Positions 1-11,533 of a stretch of 64,000 bases of DNA are shown here, piece after piece. Every line of letters begins with the position of its first letter. Positions within the stretch are counted from its first letter, which is position 1. Location: contig NZ_CP009283.1 in assembly GCF_000758625.1 (NCBI RefSeq), positions 6,652,501 to 6,716,500 of the forward strand, written 5' to 3'. Below the pieces are notes generated by a model, which worked only from the letters and a program-made list of their open reading frames with translations, searched no databases and had not been told where the DNA came from. Origin of the DNA: Paenibacillus sp. FSL R7-0273. Lineage in GTDB: Bacteria > Bacillota > Bacilli > Paenibacillales > Paenibacillaceae. The translations under genes and the position numbers were made by a program.

Positions 1-1300
<1,300 letters not shown>

Positions 1301-1432
1301 GTTTTTCCGAGCGATTACTTCACCCGAATTACTCCGAGGAAATAACCATCCGAAAACTATCGAAAAGAGCGATTGCTCATTTTGAAACTGACGATTCATT
1401 AAATGAATCTTGTAAAAATTTAACGCGTTCCA

Positions 1433-1460
1433 TTTGTTCAGTTTTCAAAGAACTTGCTCC
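1433..1460 (-). promoter_or_regulatory. rRNA leader boxA-like element
   Basis: On the minus strand the leader reads GTTCTTTGAAAACTGAACAA, the block seen just upstream of 16S in Bacillales rRNA operons and thought to act in antitermination and processing. It lies between the promoters and the mature 16S 5' end. Confidence 0.7.
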
Positions 1461-1495
1461 ATCGTTTCAACATTTCGTTTCACGACCGGAATTAG

Positions 1496-1525
1496 ATTGT
1501 ATCATTTTTCAATGTTTCTTGTCAA
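1496..1525 (-). promoter_or_regulatory. rRNA promoter, proximal (P2-like)
   Basis: Minus strand: -35 TTGACA (1520-1525), 18 nt spacer, -10 TACAAT (1496-1501). It points at the 16S gene and sits about 195 bp upstream of it. Confidence 0.8.
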
Positions 1526-1581
1526 CTTATTTTTTTCTCAGCCCGTTTACTCGGCGTTGATGTCTCATAAGCACAAGAGAT

Positions 1582-1610
1582 AATATATCATGCCGATCGT
1601 ATCATTGCAA
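1582..1610 (-). promoter_or_regulatory. rRNA promoter, distal (P1-like)
   Basis: Minus strand: -35 TTGCAA (1605-1610), 17 nt spacer, -10 TATATT (1582-1587). Tandem promoters are the usual arrangement for Bacillales rRNA operons. An A/T tract lies just upstream of the -35, as in UP-like elements. Confidence 0.65.
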
Positions 1611-1757
1611 GCTTTTTTTGAAAATCAATTTTCTGCTTAACTCAGACAACTCCCGGACAATAAATTATTCCCTGGATGCTCATCAGTAGCTACAATAGAA
1701 GCTGTTGAGGTTTTTTAACATATGGACTGTATTTATTTAGATTGGAAAGGAGTATCA

Positions 1758-3014
1758 ATGAACACTAATGTCTCGCAGGATAGTCCTGCACCTGCTCTCA
1801 AGACCCCTGTACAACGCGATCAGCAGCAGGCTACGATCTACAGGATTCTACTCGCGGTCAGCTTTGTCCATCTATTCAATGATTCTATTCAGGCACTGAT
1901 TCCGGCGATGTTCCCTACACTCAGGGATAACCTGCTGCTGTCCTTTACCCAGATCGGCTGGCTTGCGTTCGCCCTGAATATGACCTCGTCACTGATTCAG
2001 CCGGTAATCGGGTTCGCCGCTGACCGCAAGCCCCGGCCTATTCTTCTCCCGCTTGGCATGTGCTGCACCTTTGCCGGAGTGCTTCTGTTAGCCTTTGCTG
2101 ACAGCTATGCGCTGGTTATCTTCTCGGTTATACTCGTCGGATTCGGGTCAGCCGCCTTTCATCCCGAAGGAATGCGTGTCGCTCACATGGCGGCAGGGCA
2201 GCGCAAGGGCTTGTCCCAGTCTATTTTTCAAGTCGGCGGCAATGCCGGCCAGTCCTTAGGCCCTTTGCTGATCAACTGGGTATTCATTCCCTTCGGACAG
2301 ATTGGGGCACTTGGATTCACTGTTTTCGCCGCAGCTGGTATCGCCGTCCAGACGTATGTAGCCAAGTGGTACAGCGGCATGCTAAATGCCGGTTATACAT
2401 TCCGCAAAAAGTCTTCAGGCGGCGTAATTGATCCAGCACAGCGCAAAGCGATTGTTACAGCTGCTGTTATTCTGGTCTTTATCGTATTTGTCCGCTCCTG
2501 GTACGGAGCCTCTATCGGCGGATATTATGCCTTCTATTTAATGGACCATTATGGCATGAAGCTTGAGAACGCGCAGATCTACATTTTTATGTATCTGGCG
2601 GCCGGAGCTGTAGGCACCTTCTTTGGCGGACCGCTTGCCGACCGCTTCGGACGGCGGAATCTTATTCTGGTTTCTATGCTAGGTACAGTACCGCTTGCCC
2701 TGGCCCTTCCGTTTGTGAGCCAATTTTGGGCTGCCGTCCTGCTTATTATCTCCGGGTTTGTGCTGCTCTCCAGCTTCTCGGTGACCGTTGTGTATGCACA
2801 GATGCTGTTCCCGGGTAATATCGGCACAGTGTCCGGCCTGATTACCGGTCTTGCTTTTGGCCTGGGCGGAATCGGTTCCTTAATCATCGGCAGACTGATT
2901 GACCATTTTGACATCACCTCGGTATTTGTAGCCTGCGGCTTTCTTCCGCTGCTCGGACTGCTCGCTCTCCTGCTTCCAGGTGACAGGCAGCTGGAGAAGT
3001 GGTCGGCTGAATAG
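1758..3014 (+). CDS. MFS exporter, fosmidomycin-resistance (Fsr) type
   Basis: A 418-residue, 12-helix major facilitator protein. The N-terminal half (SFVHLFNDSIQALIPAMFP, then FAADRKPRP in the loop 2-3 position, then GFGSAAFHPEGMR) matches the Fsr/YfnC family, which exports fosmidomycin and perhaps related small molecules. The second half has the mirrored loop PLADRFGRRN. The ATG at 1758 is chosen because AAAGGAG stands 7 nt before it; an in-frame ATG at 1722 has no ribosome site. It is a single gene with a hairpin terminator just downstream. The natural substrate is unknown; the family assignment is firm, the resistance role is inferred. Confidence 0.85.
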   Translation: MNTNVSQDSPAPALKTPVQRDQQQATIYRILLAVSFVHLFNDSIQALIPAMFPTLRDNLLLSFTQIGWLAFALNMTSSLIQPVIGFAADRKPRPILLPLGMCCTFAGVLLLAFADSYALVIFSVILVGFGSAAFHPEGMRVAHMAAGQRKGLSQSIFQVGGNAGQSLGPLLINWVFIPFGQIGALGFTVFAAAGIAVQTYVAKWYSGMLNAGYTFRKKSSGGVIDPAQRKAIVTAAVILVFIVFVRSWYGASIGGYYAFYLMDHYGMKLENAQIYIFMYLAAGAVGTFFGGPLADRFGRRNLILVSMLGTVPLALALPFVSQFWAAVLLIISGFVLLSSFSVTVVYAQMLFPGNIGTVSGLITGLAFGLGGIGSLIIGRLIDHFDITSVFVACGFLPLLGLLALLLPGDRQLEKWSAE

Positions 3015-3049
3015 TTATTCTCTTTCAATAGCTGCGTTAGTTTATCAGG

Positions 3050-3086
3050 TCCATCCATCTCCAGCCTGGAGCAGGATGGGCTTTTT
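3050..3086 (+). terminator. Rho-independent terminator after the MFS gene
   Basis: Nested stems CCATCC/GGATGG and CTCCAG/CTGGAG are followed by CTTTTT. Confidence 0.75.
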
Positions 3087-3210
3087 CAGTATGTAAAAAC
3101 TGATATTTCTGTAACCGTACGGTAAATTATTCAACGTCACTTTTTTGCGGTACAATTAATTCAAACTTGAAATAACCGGTAATGGCCGGAGGCTGAGGGA
3201 GGGATAGCAA

Positions 3211-4485
3211 TTGAAAAAGATTTTGGCAGGCATCCGGCAAGGCTATGGTAAGAAGCTCGTCTCCATTCACCGCTGGAATGCCTGGCTTGTACTGTTTCTG
3301 GCTGTGAGCGGGTTGTTGCTGGTTGGCGGCTTTTGGCGCGAAATACTGGGCGAGGGAAGGGTATGGCTCAAATGGGCGCATATTGCCTTCGGGCTGCTCC
3401 TGCTAATCCCGGTTATTTATTATCTGTTGCTTGCTGCCAGGCACTGGAAGAGGCTGAACGGGAAGCCCGCCCAGAAGGCAAATGTCATCTTCGTGCTGGT
3501 TCTGCTTATCGGCTGGCTTTTATCAGGAGTTGTACTCTGGCAGTTCCGGCTTGCCGGACCAAGAGCAGCCAATGCGGCACTCTTCATTCATGACCTGCTC
3601 ACCTGGATCGGACTTCCTGTCATTATCTATCACTCCGTTACCCGCGTGAAGTGGCTTAAGGAGCCAAAAAAACGTTCAGTCATTGCCGGTACAGGGGCTA
3701 CTGAAGGTACAGGTGCTTCCGCAGACTTAGAGCGCCCCGCAGCCGGCAGTTCTCCTCAGCCTGTATACACGCGGCGCGGCTTCATTAAGCTGGCTGTCGG
3801 AGCCGGGCTTGCAGTAACCGTTGGCCCGACCTTTATACGGTGGGTTGGCAAGTCTCTTCAGATACCCGGCACTGCAAATTATGCCGCCAATAACGCTAAC
3901 GCCCTTATTCCCGATCCCGTACCGCTGGCAGATTCTTCTCCGCCAATCGGCGGGGGTGCGGAGGGCAGCTTCCGGGTATATACGGTAACGGATATTCCGG
4001 CATTCGATAACTCGAACTGGTCGTTTACGATCGACGGGCTGGTAGATAAGCCGTTCACCTGGACTTGGGAAGAGTTCGTTAAGCTTCAGCGCGAGGTGCA
4101 GGTCAGTGATTTTCACTGCGTAACCGGCTGGTCCGTTTATAAAAACACATGGGAAGGCCTCCCGCTTTACAAGCTGCTGGATATGGCAGGTGTGAAGCAG
4201 GAGGCGGTAATGGTTAAGCTGTATTCCGGCGACGGTGTCTACACCGACTCCCTGACTCTCCCCCAGGCCCGCATGGAAGATGTCATGGTCGCTGTAATGC
4301 ATGACGGCATACCGATTCCGAATCAGCTTGGAGGCCCTGTACGTCTGGTCACTCCCCAGATGTATGCCTACAAAGCAGTAAAATGGCTTAACCGGATCGA
4401 GTTGATTGCCGAAGATCACGTCGGATACTGGGAGCAGCGCGGATACGATAAAGACGCCTGGCTGCCGGGTGCCAAGCGGGTATGA
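3211..4485 (+). CDS. Membrane cytochrome-like / sulfite-oxidase-family molybdopterin oxidoreductase fusion
   Basis: A 424-residue protein in two parts. Residues 1-150 form about four membrane helices with His at 20, 57, 78, 127 and 141, resembling a cytochrome b561-type haem-binding bundle. After a low-complexity linker, TRRGFIKLAVGAGL (187-200) is a twin-arginine-like motif in front of a second hydrophobic stretch. Residues 250-424 are an oxidoreductase molybdopterin-binding (SUOX/MsrP) domain with the conserved Cys303 in SDFHCVTGW, the expected molybdenum ligand, and GGPVRLVTP further on. I infer a membrane-tethered molybdoenzyme acting outside the membrane, with its own quinol-linked electron donor, in the way MsrP is served by MsrQ. 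The start is TTG at 3211, preceded by GAGGGAGGG. The substrate is unknown, and no molybdenum-cofactor genes lie in the window. Confidence 0.82.
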   Translation: MKKILAGIRQGYGKKLVSIHRWNAWLVLFLAVSGLLLVGGFWREILGEGRVWLKWAHIAFGLLLLIPVIYYLLLAARHWKRLNGKPAQKANVIFVLVLLIGWLLSGVVLWQFRLAGPRAANAALFIHDLLTWIGLPVIIYHSVTRVKWLKEPKKRSVIAGTGATEGTGASADLERPAAGSSPQPVYTRRGFIKLAVGAGLAVTVGPTFIRWVGKSLQIPGTANYAANNANALIPDPVPLADSSPPIGGGAEGSFRVYTVTDIPAFDNSNWSFTIDGLVDKPFTWTWEEFVKLQREVQVSDFHCVTGWSVYKNTWEGLPLYKLLDMAGVKQEAVMVKLYSGDGVYTDSLTLPQARMEDVMVAVMHDGIPIPNQLGGPVRLVTPQMYAYKAVKWLNRIELIAEDHVGYWEQRGYDKDAWLPGAKRV

Positions 4486-4510
4486 TGCAGGGTTCATAGG
4501 CTGGACATCA

Positions 4511-4550
4511 AATGCCTCTGCTCCCCTTATGGAAAGCAGAGGCATTTTTA
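4511..4550. terminator. Bidirectional terminator between convergent genes
   Basis: AATGCCTCTGC and GCAGAGGCATT form a perfect 11-bp stem flanked by A and T runs. It serves the molybdoenzyme gene on plus and the lipoprotein operon on minus. Confidence 0.85.
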
Positions 4551-4555
4551 TCGTC

Positions 4556-5506
4556 TCAAAGACTCTTAAAGGAAGCATCATACAGCCGGAACATTGTTTT
4601 GTAGCCTGACTCGTCAATCTTGATGCCTACATCCAGGCGCCCTGTGATCTCCAGGGGGCCGGAAGTATAACGAAGCTTATCGCCTCCCGGAACAAAAACA
4701 ATCATGATCTTGTTCCAGTAGGTTTCATCCCCGTTATCAAAAGGGCACTCCGCCCCCGGCTCGGGAATAAGCAGAAACCAGTTCTTCTCAAAGGAGAGAA
4801 CCTCGCCCATGAAGCCTTTTATTTTCACTGTGCTGCCGCTAAGGTCCCAGAAATGCTCTGAGGGCCGGGTCTGGTCGCTGCCATCGAAAAAGCCGTTCCA
4901 GTCAATGGAGGTAAACCCGTCGTGAGCGGGTATAACAGCTGCCGCTGACTGGGCAGGGCTTGCTGCCGGAAGTGCAGCGGGACTAACAGCCTGCTGACCA
5001 GGGCCTGGCGTCGGCGATATAGCAGCCTTGCCTGCAACAGAAGTTCCTGTCTGTCCGGCTGGCCTTTGCGTAACAGCTGCAGCCGAAGAAGGCGTAGCTG
5101 CCGGCTTCGGTGTTCCGGGGGCAGTGGCATCCGTCGCTATCGCTCCAGGCTTGCCGCTCTGCCGGTCTGCTGCGGGACCGGTTGATTCTGCGGCCGGGTT
5201 TACCGCCCCCTGCGGCCGGACGTCCCCTCCGGCGGACTTACCGCCGGCCGGGGTACTGCTAACAGCCGGCAGGGCCGTAGCCAAGGCCGGCTGTGCAGTT
5301 GAAGCTTGCGTCGTTTCAGCCGGCGCCTGCGCAACCGGAGTCGCTTGTGCGTCTCCCAGCAAGCCCGTTTCAACCTGAGCTTCCGCCACCGCAGCAAAGG
5401 CTTCCCCCCGACCTTCAGCCGCCGAATTTTGGCCGCAGGCCTGCAGCAGCAGCATACCCAGCAGTGCTGCAAGCGCTGAAAGCCGCTTTTTGGATAATCG
5501 TCTCAA
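4556..5506 (-). CDS. Lipoprotein with DUF3299-like C-terminal domain
   Basis: A 316-residue protein. The N-terminus has a lipoprotein signal ending LLLQAC, so Cys24 should be lipidated and the protein anchored outside the membrane. Residues from about 30 to 190 are a low-complexity Ala/Pro/Thr/Gly/Gln linker, likely a spacer through the wall. The last 120 residues (from HDGFTSIDWNGFF; core TVKIKGFMGEVLSFEKNWF and LEITGRLDVG) look like the DUF3299 family. It lies 12 bp behind the FtsX-type permease gene and is the last gene of the phosphatase/ABC unit. DUF3299 proteins recur beside such transporters, including, from memory, the zinc-regulated Zrg cluster of Vibrio. The domain call comes from reading the sequence and was not searched. 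Confidence 0.72.
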   Translation of the reverse strand: MRRLSKKRLSALAALLGMLLLQACGQNSAAEGRGEAFAAVAEAQVETGLLGDAQATPVAQAPAETTQASTAQPALATALPAVSSTPAGGKSAGGDVRPQGAVNPAAESTGPAADRQSGKPGAIATDATAPGTPKPAATPSSAAAVTQRPAGQTGTSVAGKAAISPTPGPGQQAVSPAALPAASPAQSAAAVIPAHDGFTSIDWNGFFDGSDQTRPSEHFWDLSGSTVKIKGFMGEVLSFEKNWFLLIPEPGAECPFDNGDETYWNKIMIVFVPGGDKLRYTSGPLEITGRLDVGIKIDESGYKTMFRLYDASFKSL

Positions 5507-5518
5507 GTGGTGTACCTC

Positions 5519-6742
5519 CTAGGATTTGAACAGAGCGAGCGGATGCATCCGGTACATCCGGAATGCCGGGCCGAGCGAGGACAGCAGACCAATAGTAATT
5601 GCGCCTATAGCAATCAGCCAGTGCTCCTGTGTCCAGTGATACGGCTGAATCTGAATTCCTGCCTGAGCGAACAGCGCATCCTTCAGCAGAAACGCACCCA
5701 GATGACCGAGCAGCAGACCGGCGATCAGCCCGGTTGCCGTAACCAGCAGGCCTTCACAGGTCAGCGTCAGCCACACATATGCCCTGGACTTACCCAGAAG
5801 ACGCAATAGTCCGACATCCTTGGTACGTTCACCGGCCGCGGCAATCAGCGATAGCAAAATCGATATCCCGGCCAGCAGCACACATATTGCCGTCAGCATA
5901 CTGAGCAGCCTGGAGCCCTGATCTACTGCGTTCAATACATCGGATACAGCCTTGCTTGTGTAAGCCGCCTGAACTCCATTAGAGCCATCCAGCTCCTGCC
6001 TCAAATCGTGGGCTCCGAGCAGACTTGCCGGCTTGACCAATACTGCGGTAATCTCCCTGTCCTCAGGCGCAAGCCCGTGCACGGCCCAGGCATAGTCCAC
6101 GGTTGTAAATACGGCACGGTCATCCGGGGTATGAAGCTCAGGAAGGATACCGGTTACGGTGTACCGGAAGCTTCCGTGGGCGTGATCTTCCCCATCCTCA
6201 TCATCCTGCTCTTCAACATGTTCTTCCCCGTGTGCTTCCTCCTGTACAAGCCCGTGCGCACCTGAAAAGGTATCCCCTATCTTCAGTCCCAGTGATTTAG
6301 CCACATACGACCCAACAATGGTCTCACCCGTATGGGCATACATGGAGCCTTCCTGCAGCCTGGTGTCCCCATACCTTGTATAGAAGTAACCTGACTCCAG
6401 CCCGACTATCGGAAACCCCTTATAGTTATCCCCTGTAGTCATCGCATAGGCTTCAGCAACAGACTGGTCCTGCCTGGCCTGATCCAGTACAGCGAGCGGA
6501 ATGTTCCCGGTCGGGGCACCAATATGATAAAAAGTATTTAGCACCAGCTGGGTCTCACTGCCCGCTGCTCCGAGGACGAGGTCAAAGGGGCCGTAGCCTT
6601 TTTTGGCGCCCTGCTCTACACTCTCCCGCGAAAGGGTAAGCAGTACAATAAAAGCAACGGTAACCGCAACCGCGCAGACCGTAAGCAGAGACAAAAAACG
6701 CCGGTGCAGCACATTACGCAATGTTAGCCGGAACAGGCTCAT
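5519..6742 (-). CDS. ABC transporter permease, FtsX/MacB type, with His-rich outer loop
   Basis: A 407-residue protein: one helix near residues 16-37, a large extracellular domain, and three C-terminal helices ending near SLGPAFRMYRMHPLALF, the standard FtsX-domain layout. Residues about 163-189 of the outer domain are unusually rich in His, Asp and Glu (EEAHGEEHVEEQDDEDGEDH), suggesting metal binding. The ATG at 6742 is chosen because GGGAGGGGG precedes it and because it overlaps the ATPase stop as ATGA; a start 30 codons upstream lies in that gene's reading space. It pairs with the ATPase encoded at 6739-7458. Transporters of this fold often do mechanical work on outer-surface proteins rather than import, so substrate and direction are open. 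Confidence 0.82.
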   Translation of the reverse strand: MSLFRLTLRNVLHRRFLSLLTVCAVAVTVAFIVLLTLSRESVEQGAKKGYGPFDLVLGAAGSETQLVLNTFYHIGAPTGNIPLAVLDQARQDQSVAEAYAMTTGDNYKGFPIVGLESGYFYTRYGDTRLQEGSMYAHTGETIVGSYVAKSLGLKIGDTFSGAHGLVQEEAHGEEHVEEQDDEDGEDHAHGSFRYTVTGILPELHTPDDRAVFTTVDYAWAVHGLAPEDREITAVLVKPASLLGAHDLRQELDGSNGVQAAYTSKAVSDVLNAVDQGSRLLSMLTAICVLLAGISILLSLIAAAGERTKDVGLLRLLGKSRAYVWLTLTCEGLLVTATGLIAGLLLGHLGAFLLKDALFAQAGIQIQPYHWTQEHWLIAIGAITIGLLSSLGPAFRMYRMHPLALFKS

Positions 6743-7458
6743 ACTGTTGCCCCCTCCCTGATCCCGCGGCTGTGACGCTGCAACGGCATAACTTCCCGGC
6801 GGACTGTATTTACATCCTGAATATTCAGACAATGCGGAAAACGTCCTGCCATATTCAGGTCATGAGTAACAACGATGAGCGTGTGACCATGAGTAATACT
6901 AAGATCAAGCAAAAGAGCAGAGATTTCATCCGCGGTCTCCCAGTCCAGGCTGCCTGTAGGCTCATCCGCGAGCAGAAGCGGAGGCTGATTCACCAGCGCC
7001 CGGACAATCGCTATCCGCTGCTGCTGGCCGCGCGACAGCTGGGAAGGCCGGTGCTGGCTGCGGCCGGCGAGTCCCACCTGCTCCAGCCAGCCGTCCACAA
7101 CCCGTTTACGTTCCCTGGCTGTAAGCCTTGCTGTCATCGCAATCTCGATATTCTGCCGGGCCGTCAGGGACGGAATCAGATGAAAGTCCTGCAGCACATA
7201 ACCGATGCGGGAAGCGCGAAAGGCATCACGTTTGGCCTCTGCCAGCTCGTGAAGCGGCTGGCCGTCCACTACAATGCTGCCGCTGTCCGCCCGGAGGATT
7301 CCGCTGACCAGATGTAAAAGCGTGCTTTTACCGGACCCGCTGGGCCCGGTAATCGCTACACGCTCTCCTTTTTCAACCTTCCACTCAGGAATATCCAGAA
7401 TCGGTACTTGTCTTCCGTCAACCTTGAACTGTTTTTTTACATCCCGGATCTGAAGCAC
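6739..7458 (-). CDS. ABC transporter ATPase, LolD/MacB type
   Basis: A 239-residue ATPase with Walker A GPSGSGKST, the signature LSRGQQQR (Arg in place of the usual second Gly of LSGGQ), Walker B LLADEPTGSLD, and the H-loop His in VVTHD. A short C-terminal tail beyond the ATPase core is arginine-rich. It starts 12 bp after the alkaline phosphatase gene and overlaps the permease gene by 4 bp, so the four genes are probably one transcript. It should power the FtsX-type permease at the inner face of the membrane. Confidence 0.88.
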   Translation of the reverse strand: MLQIRDVKKQFKVDGRQVPILDIPEWKVEKGERVAITGPSGSGKSTLLHLVSGILRADSGSIVVDGQPLHELAEAKRDAFRASRIGYVLQDFHLIPSLTARQNIEIAMTARLTARERKRVVDGWLEQVGLAGRSQHRPSQLSRGQQQRIAIVRALVNQPPLLLADEPTGSLDWETADEISALLLDLSITHGHTLIVVTHDLNMAGRFPHCLNIQDVNTVRREVMPLQRHSRGIREGATV

Positions 7459-7470
7459 CTAACCTCACTC

Positions 7471-9192
7471 CTATCTCAGGATAAGCCGTTCGGACAGGGC
7501 ATCCCACTTCAGGGTTGTGCCTGTAAGCTGATTGAATGCAGTGAGCGGGAGGTATAGCACGCCATTATCCACATCTACTGTGTAAGCAGCCGCCTTATTG
7601 TTCAGCTTGGCTGTTTTACCTGTCAGGCTGACATCAATGGTATTGTTCTTCAGCGTCAGCTTCGCGGCAGAAGCATCCCCTTTGTACGTACCGCCAAGCG
7701 CCTTCGCCAATGCTTCGGCCGGGTAGAGCACCTCGTTGTCGCGGCTGATTTTAAACTTCGGATAAAGATATTTGGACTGCAGCTCAGCAGAACGCTTGTT
7801 GAGATCCAGCCCCAGAATACCCGCCCCTGCCGTAGCAATCTGCGTGTTATCCACCTGTCCCTTTACCTTGTCCGCAATCGGCCCGTATGCCCAGACTCCG
7901 ACATCAACCGCCGAGTGCCCGTGACCGGACCAGCCGACGAGCAGCCGTTTGGATATAACCGCATTATACGCACCTTCACGTTTATATGAGGACCCGTCCC
8001 CGTTCATAATCTGGGTAACCTCTTCATCGCTAAGATCTGTGATCCAGGTGTTGGCCGTTACGATGCTGCGGATCTCTTCCGGTGTCTGTGCCGCTTCAAG
8101 GTCTGCCGCCAGGCTTTCGGAGGAATGCTTCTGCTTGTTCCACAGATCAATATTGATCTCATAAATGTTATCGCGCGAGAGGGACAGGCCGCCTGTTTCA
8201 TGGTCCGCTGTGACTACGACGGAGGTGTTGCCGTTTTTCTTCGCAAAATCAATGGCTGTCTTAAATGCAGCGTCGAAATCAAGCGCCTCCTGAACAAGCG
8301 TCGGCAGATCGTTAGCATGACCAGCATGGTCTATGCGTCCGCCCTCAATCATCATAACAAAGCCGTCCTTATCAGCGGATAGGATATTCAGCGCCTTGGA
8401 GGTCATGGCGGCAAGACTCGGCGTCTCTGCCGTCCGGTCCGGAACATAGGCAACATGGGAGCTGCCGAACAGGCCGAGCACCTTGGTATTTTTGGAGGTG
8501 AGCGCATTTAGGGCAGACGCATTTTCAACCACAGTATAGCCCTTGGCCTTGAAGTCAGGGAGGAGGCTCTTATCCGTCCGTTTGCCCTTCTCTTCCTTCG
8601 TTACAAAAAACTGCTTCCCGCCGCCCATCAGCACATCTACACCGCTCTCCAGATACTGCGAGGCAATGGCTGCTTCATTATCACGGCTGCGCACATGGGA
8701 TGCGTAAACAGCTGGTGTGGCATGGGTGATACGGGCCGTGGTCACGAGTCCTGTTGCTTTGCCGGTACTCTCGGCAGCCTCAATAATAGAAGCGAATGGC
8801 TTGGATACGTCCTCGTTAGACACGCTAATGCCTGCATTGTAGGTTTTGTGTCCTGTAGCAAAGGCAGTACCTGCTGAAGCAGAGTCCGTAACGATACCGG
8901 ATACAATCTTCCCGCCGTCTTCACCGCGGTCTGCATATGTAGTAGCCTGTCCTACGTAATAAGGATCGATATTCAGATGATTGACACCCTTGGTGTATTG
9001 CTGAAAATATCTTGCCGCCGAAATCTGGGCCGGGCCCATACCGTCGCCAATCAGCACAATCAGGTTTTTGGACTGGGCTTTTGCCGTCCCCCCTGCATTT
9101 GTTGTACCCTGCGCCGCTCCGGCGAGTGTTGCCCCTGAAACCACAGCTGCTGCCAGTCCCCCAAAGATAATGCCCTTCATCAGCTTGTTCAT
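7471..9192 (-). CDS. Secreted alkaline phosphatase with C-terminal copper-amine-oxidase-N-like domain
   Basis: A 573-residue exported phosphomonoesterase. A signal peptide ends near residue 28 (ATLAGAAQ). The catalytic core shows the metal-site LIGDGMG (Asp50), the nucleophile region VTDSASAGTA (Asp103, Ser104), MIEGGRIDHAGHAND and VVVTADHETGG, which bind the two zinc and one magnesium ions of the PhoA/PhoB family. The last about 100 residues (EVLYPAEALAKALGG to the end) resemble the copper amine oxidase N-terminal-like module common on Paenibacillus surface proteins, perhaps a wall-binding tail. An AAGGAGG ribosome site precedes the ATG. A possible Pho box lies upstream, which would fit phosphate control. 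It leads the operon with the ABC genes. Confidence 0.93.
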   Translation of the reverse strand: MNKLMKGIIFGGLAAAVVSGATLAGAAQGTTNAGGTAKAQSKNLIVLIGDGMGPAQISAARYFQQYTKGVNHLNIDPYYVGQATTYADRGEDGGKIVSGIVTDSASAGTAFATGHKTYNAGISVSNEDVSKPFASIIEAAESTGKATGLVTTARITHATPAVYASHVRSRDNEAAIASQYLESGVDVLMGGGKQFFVTKEEKGKRTDKSLLPDFKAKGYTVVENASALNALTSKNTKVLGLFGSSHVAYVPDRTAETPSLAAMTSKALNILSADKDGFVMMIEGGRIDHAGHANDLPTLVQEALDFDAAFKTAIDFAKKNGNTSVVVTADHETGGLSLSRDNIYEINIDLWNKQKHSSESLAADLEAAQTPEEIRSIVTANTWITDLSDEEVTQIMNGDGSSYKREGAYNAVISKRLLVGWSGHGHSAVDVGVWAYGPIADKVKGQVDNTQIATAGAGILGLDLNKRSAELQSKYLYPKFKISRDNEVLYPAEALAKALGGTYKGDASAAKLTLKNNTIDVSLTGKTAKLNNKAAAYTVDVDNGVLYLPLTAFNQLTGTTLKWDALSERLILR

Positions 9193-9243
9193 TGTTTACC
9201 TCTTCCTCCTTATGGTGATTCTTCCTCTAGATTAGCTTGGAAA

Positions 9244-9260
9244 AGTTAACCATATGTCAA
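9244..9260 (-). promoter_or_regulatory. Possible Pho box (two TTNACA-like repeats)
   Basis: Minus strand: TTGACA (9255-9260) and TTAACT (9244-9249), start points 11 bp apart, match the spacing of PhoP-binding repeats in Bacillales. They lie about 50-70 bp before the phosphatase start. Only two repeats are clear, so this is tentative. Confidence 0.35.
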
Positions 9261-9335
9261 AATAAGTAATTGGTTGTATTAAATTATCAGTTGTTCATAT
9301 ATTTCTTAATGCAATAAGCAGCCAGTTGAATGGAT

Positions 9336-9386
9336 ATGAAAAAGAGCCCTGCATCTTCGCTGCTGCGCAGTGAGATTACAGGACTC
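9336..9386 (-). terminator. Rho-independent terminator after ligA
   Basis: Minus strand: GAGTCCTG pairs with CAGGGCTC around an inner CACTGCGCAG / CTGCTGCGAAG-like stem and is followed by CTTTTT. Confidence 0.8.
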
Positions 9387-9422
9387 TACAGTTCCGCTGT
9401 TATGCAATTGGTTTAGAGCCGC

Positions 9423-11510
<2,088 letters not shown>

Positions 11511-11533
11511 TCACCTGCGGTAACCCCTGCCGT

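Noticed and set aside
4825..5529. Overlapping frames in all directions around the lipoprotein linker
   Set aside because: The low-complexity Ala/Pro/Thr coding sequence opens other frames by composition; only the lipobox frame has a ribosome site and a domain.
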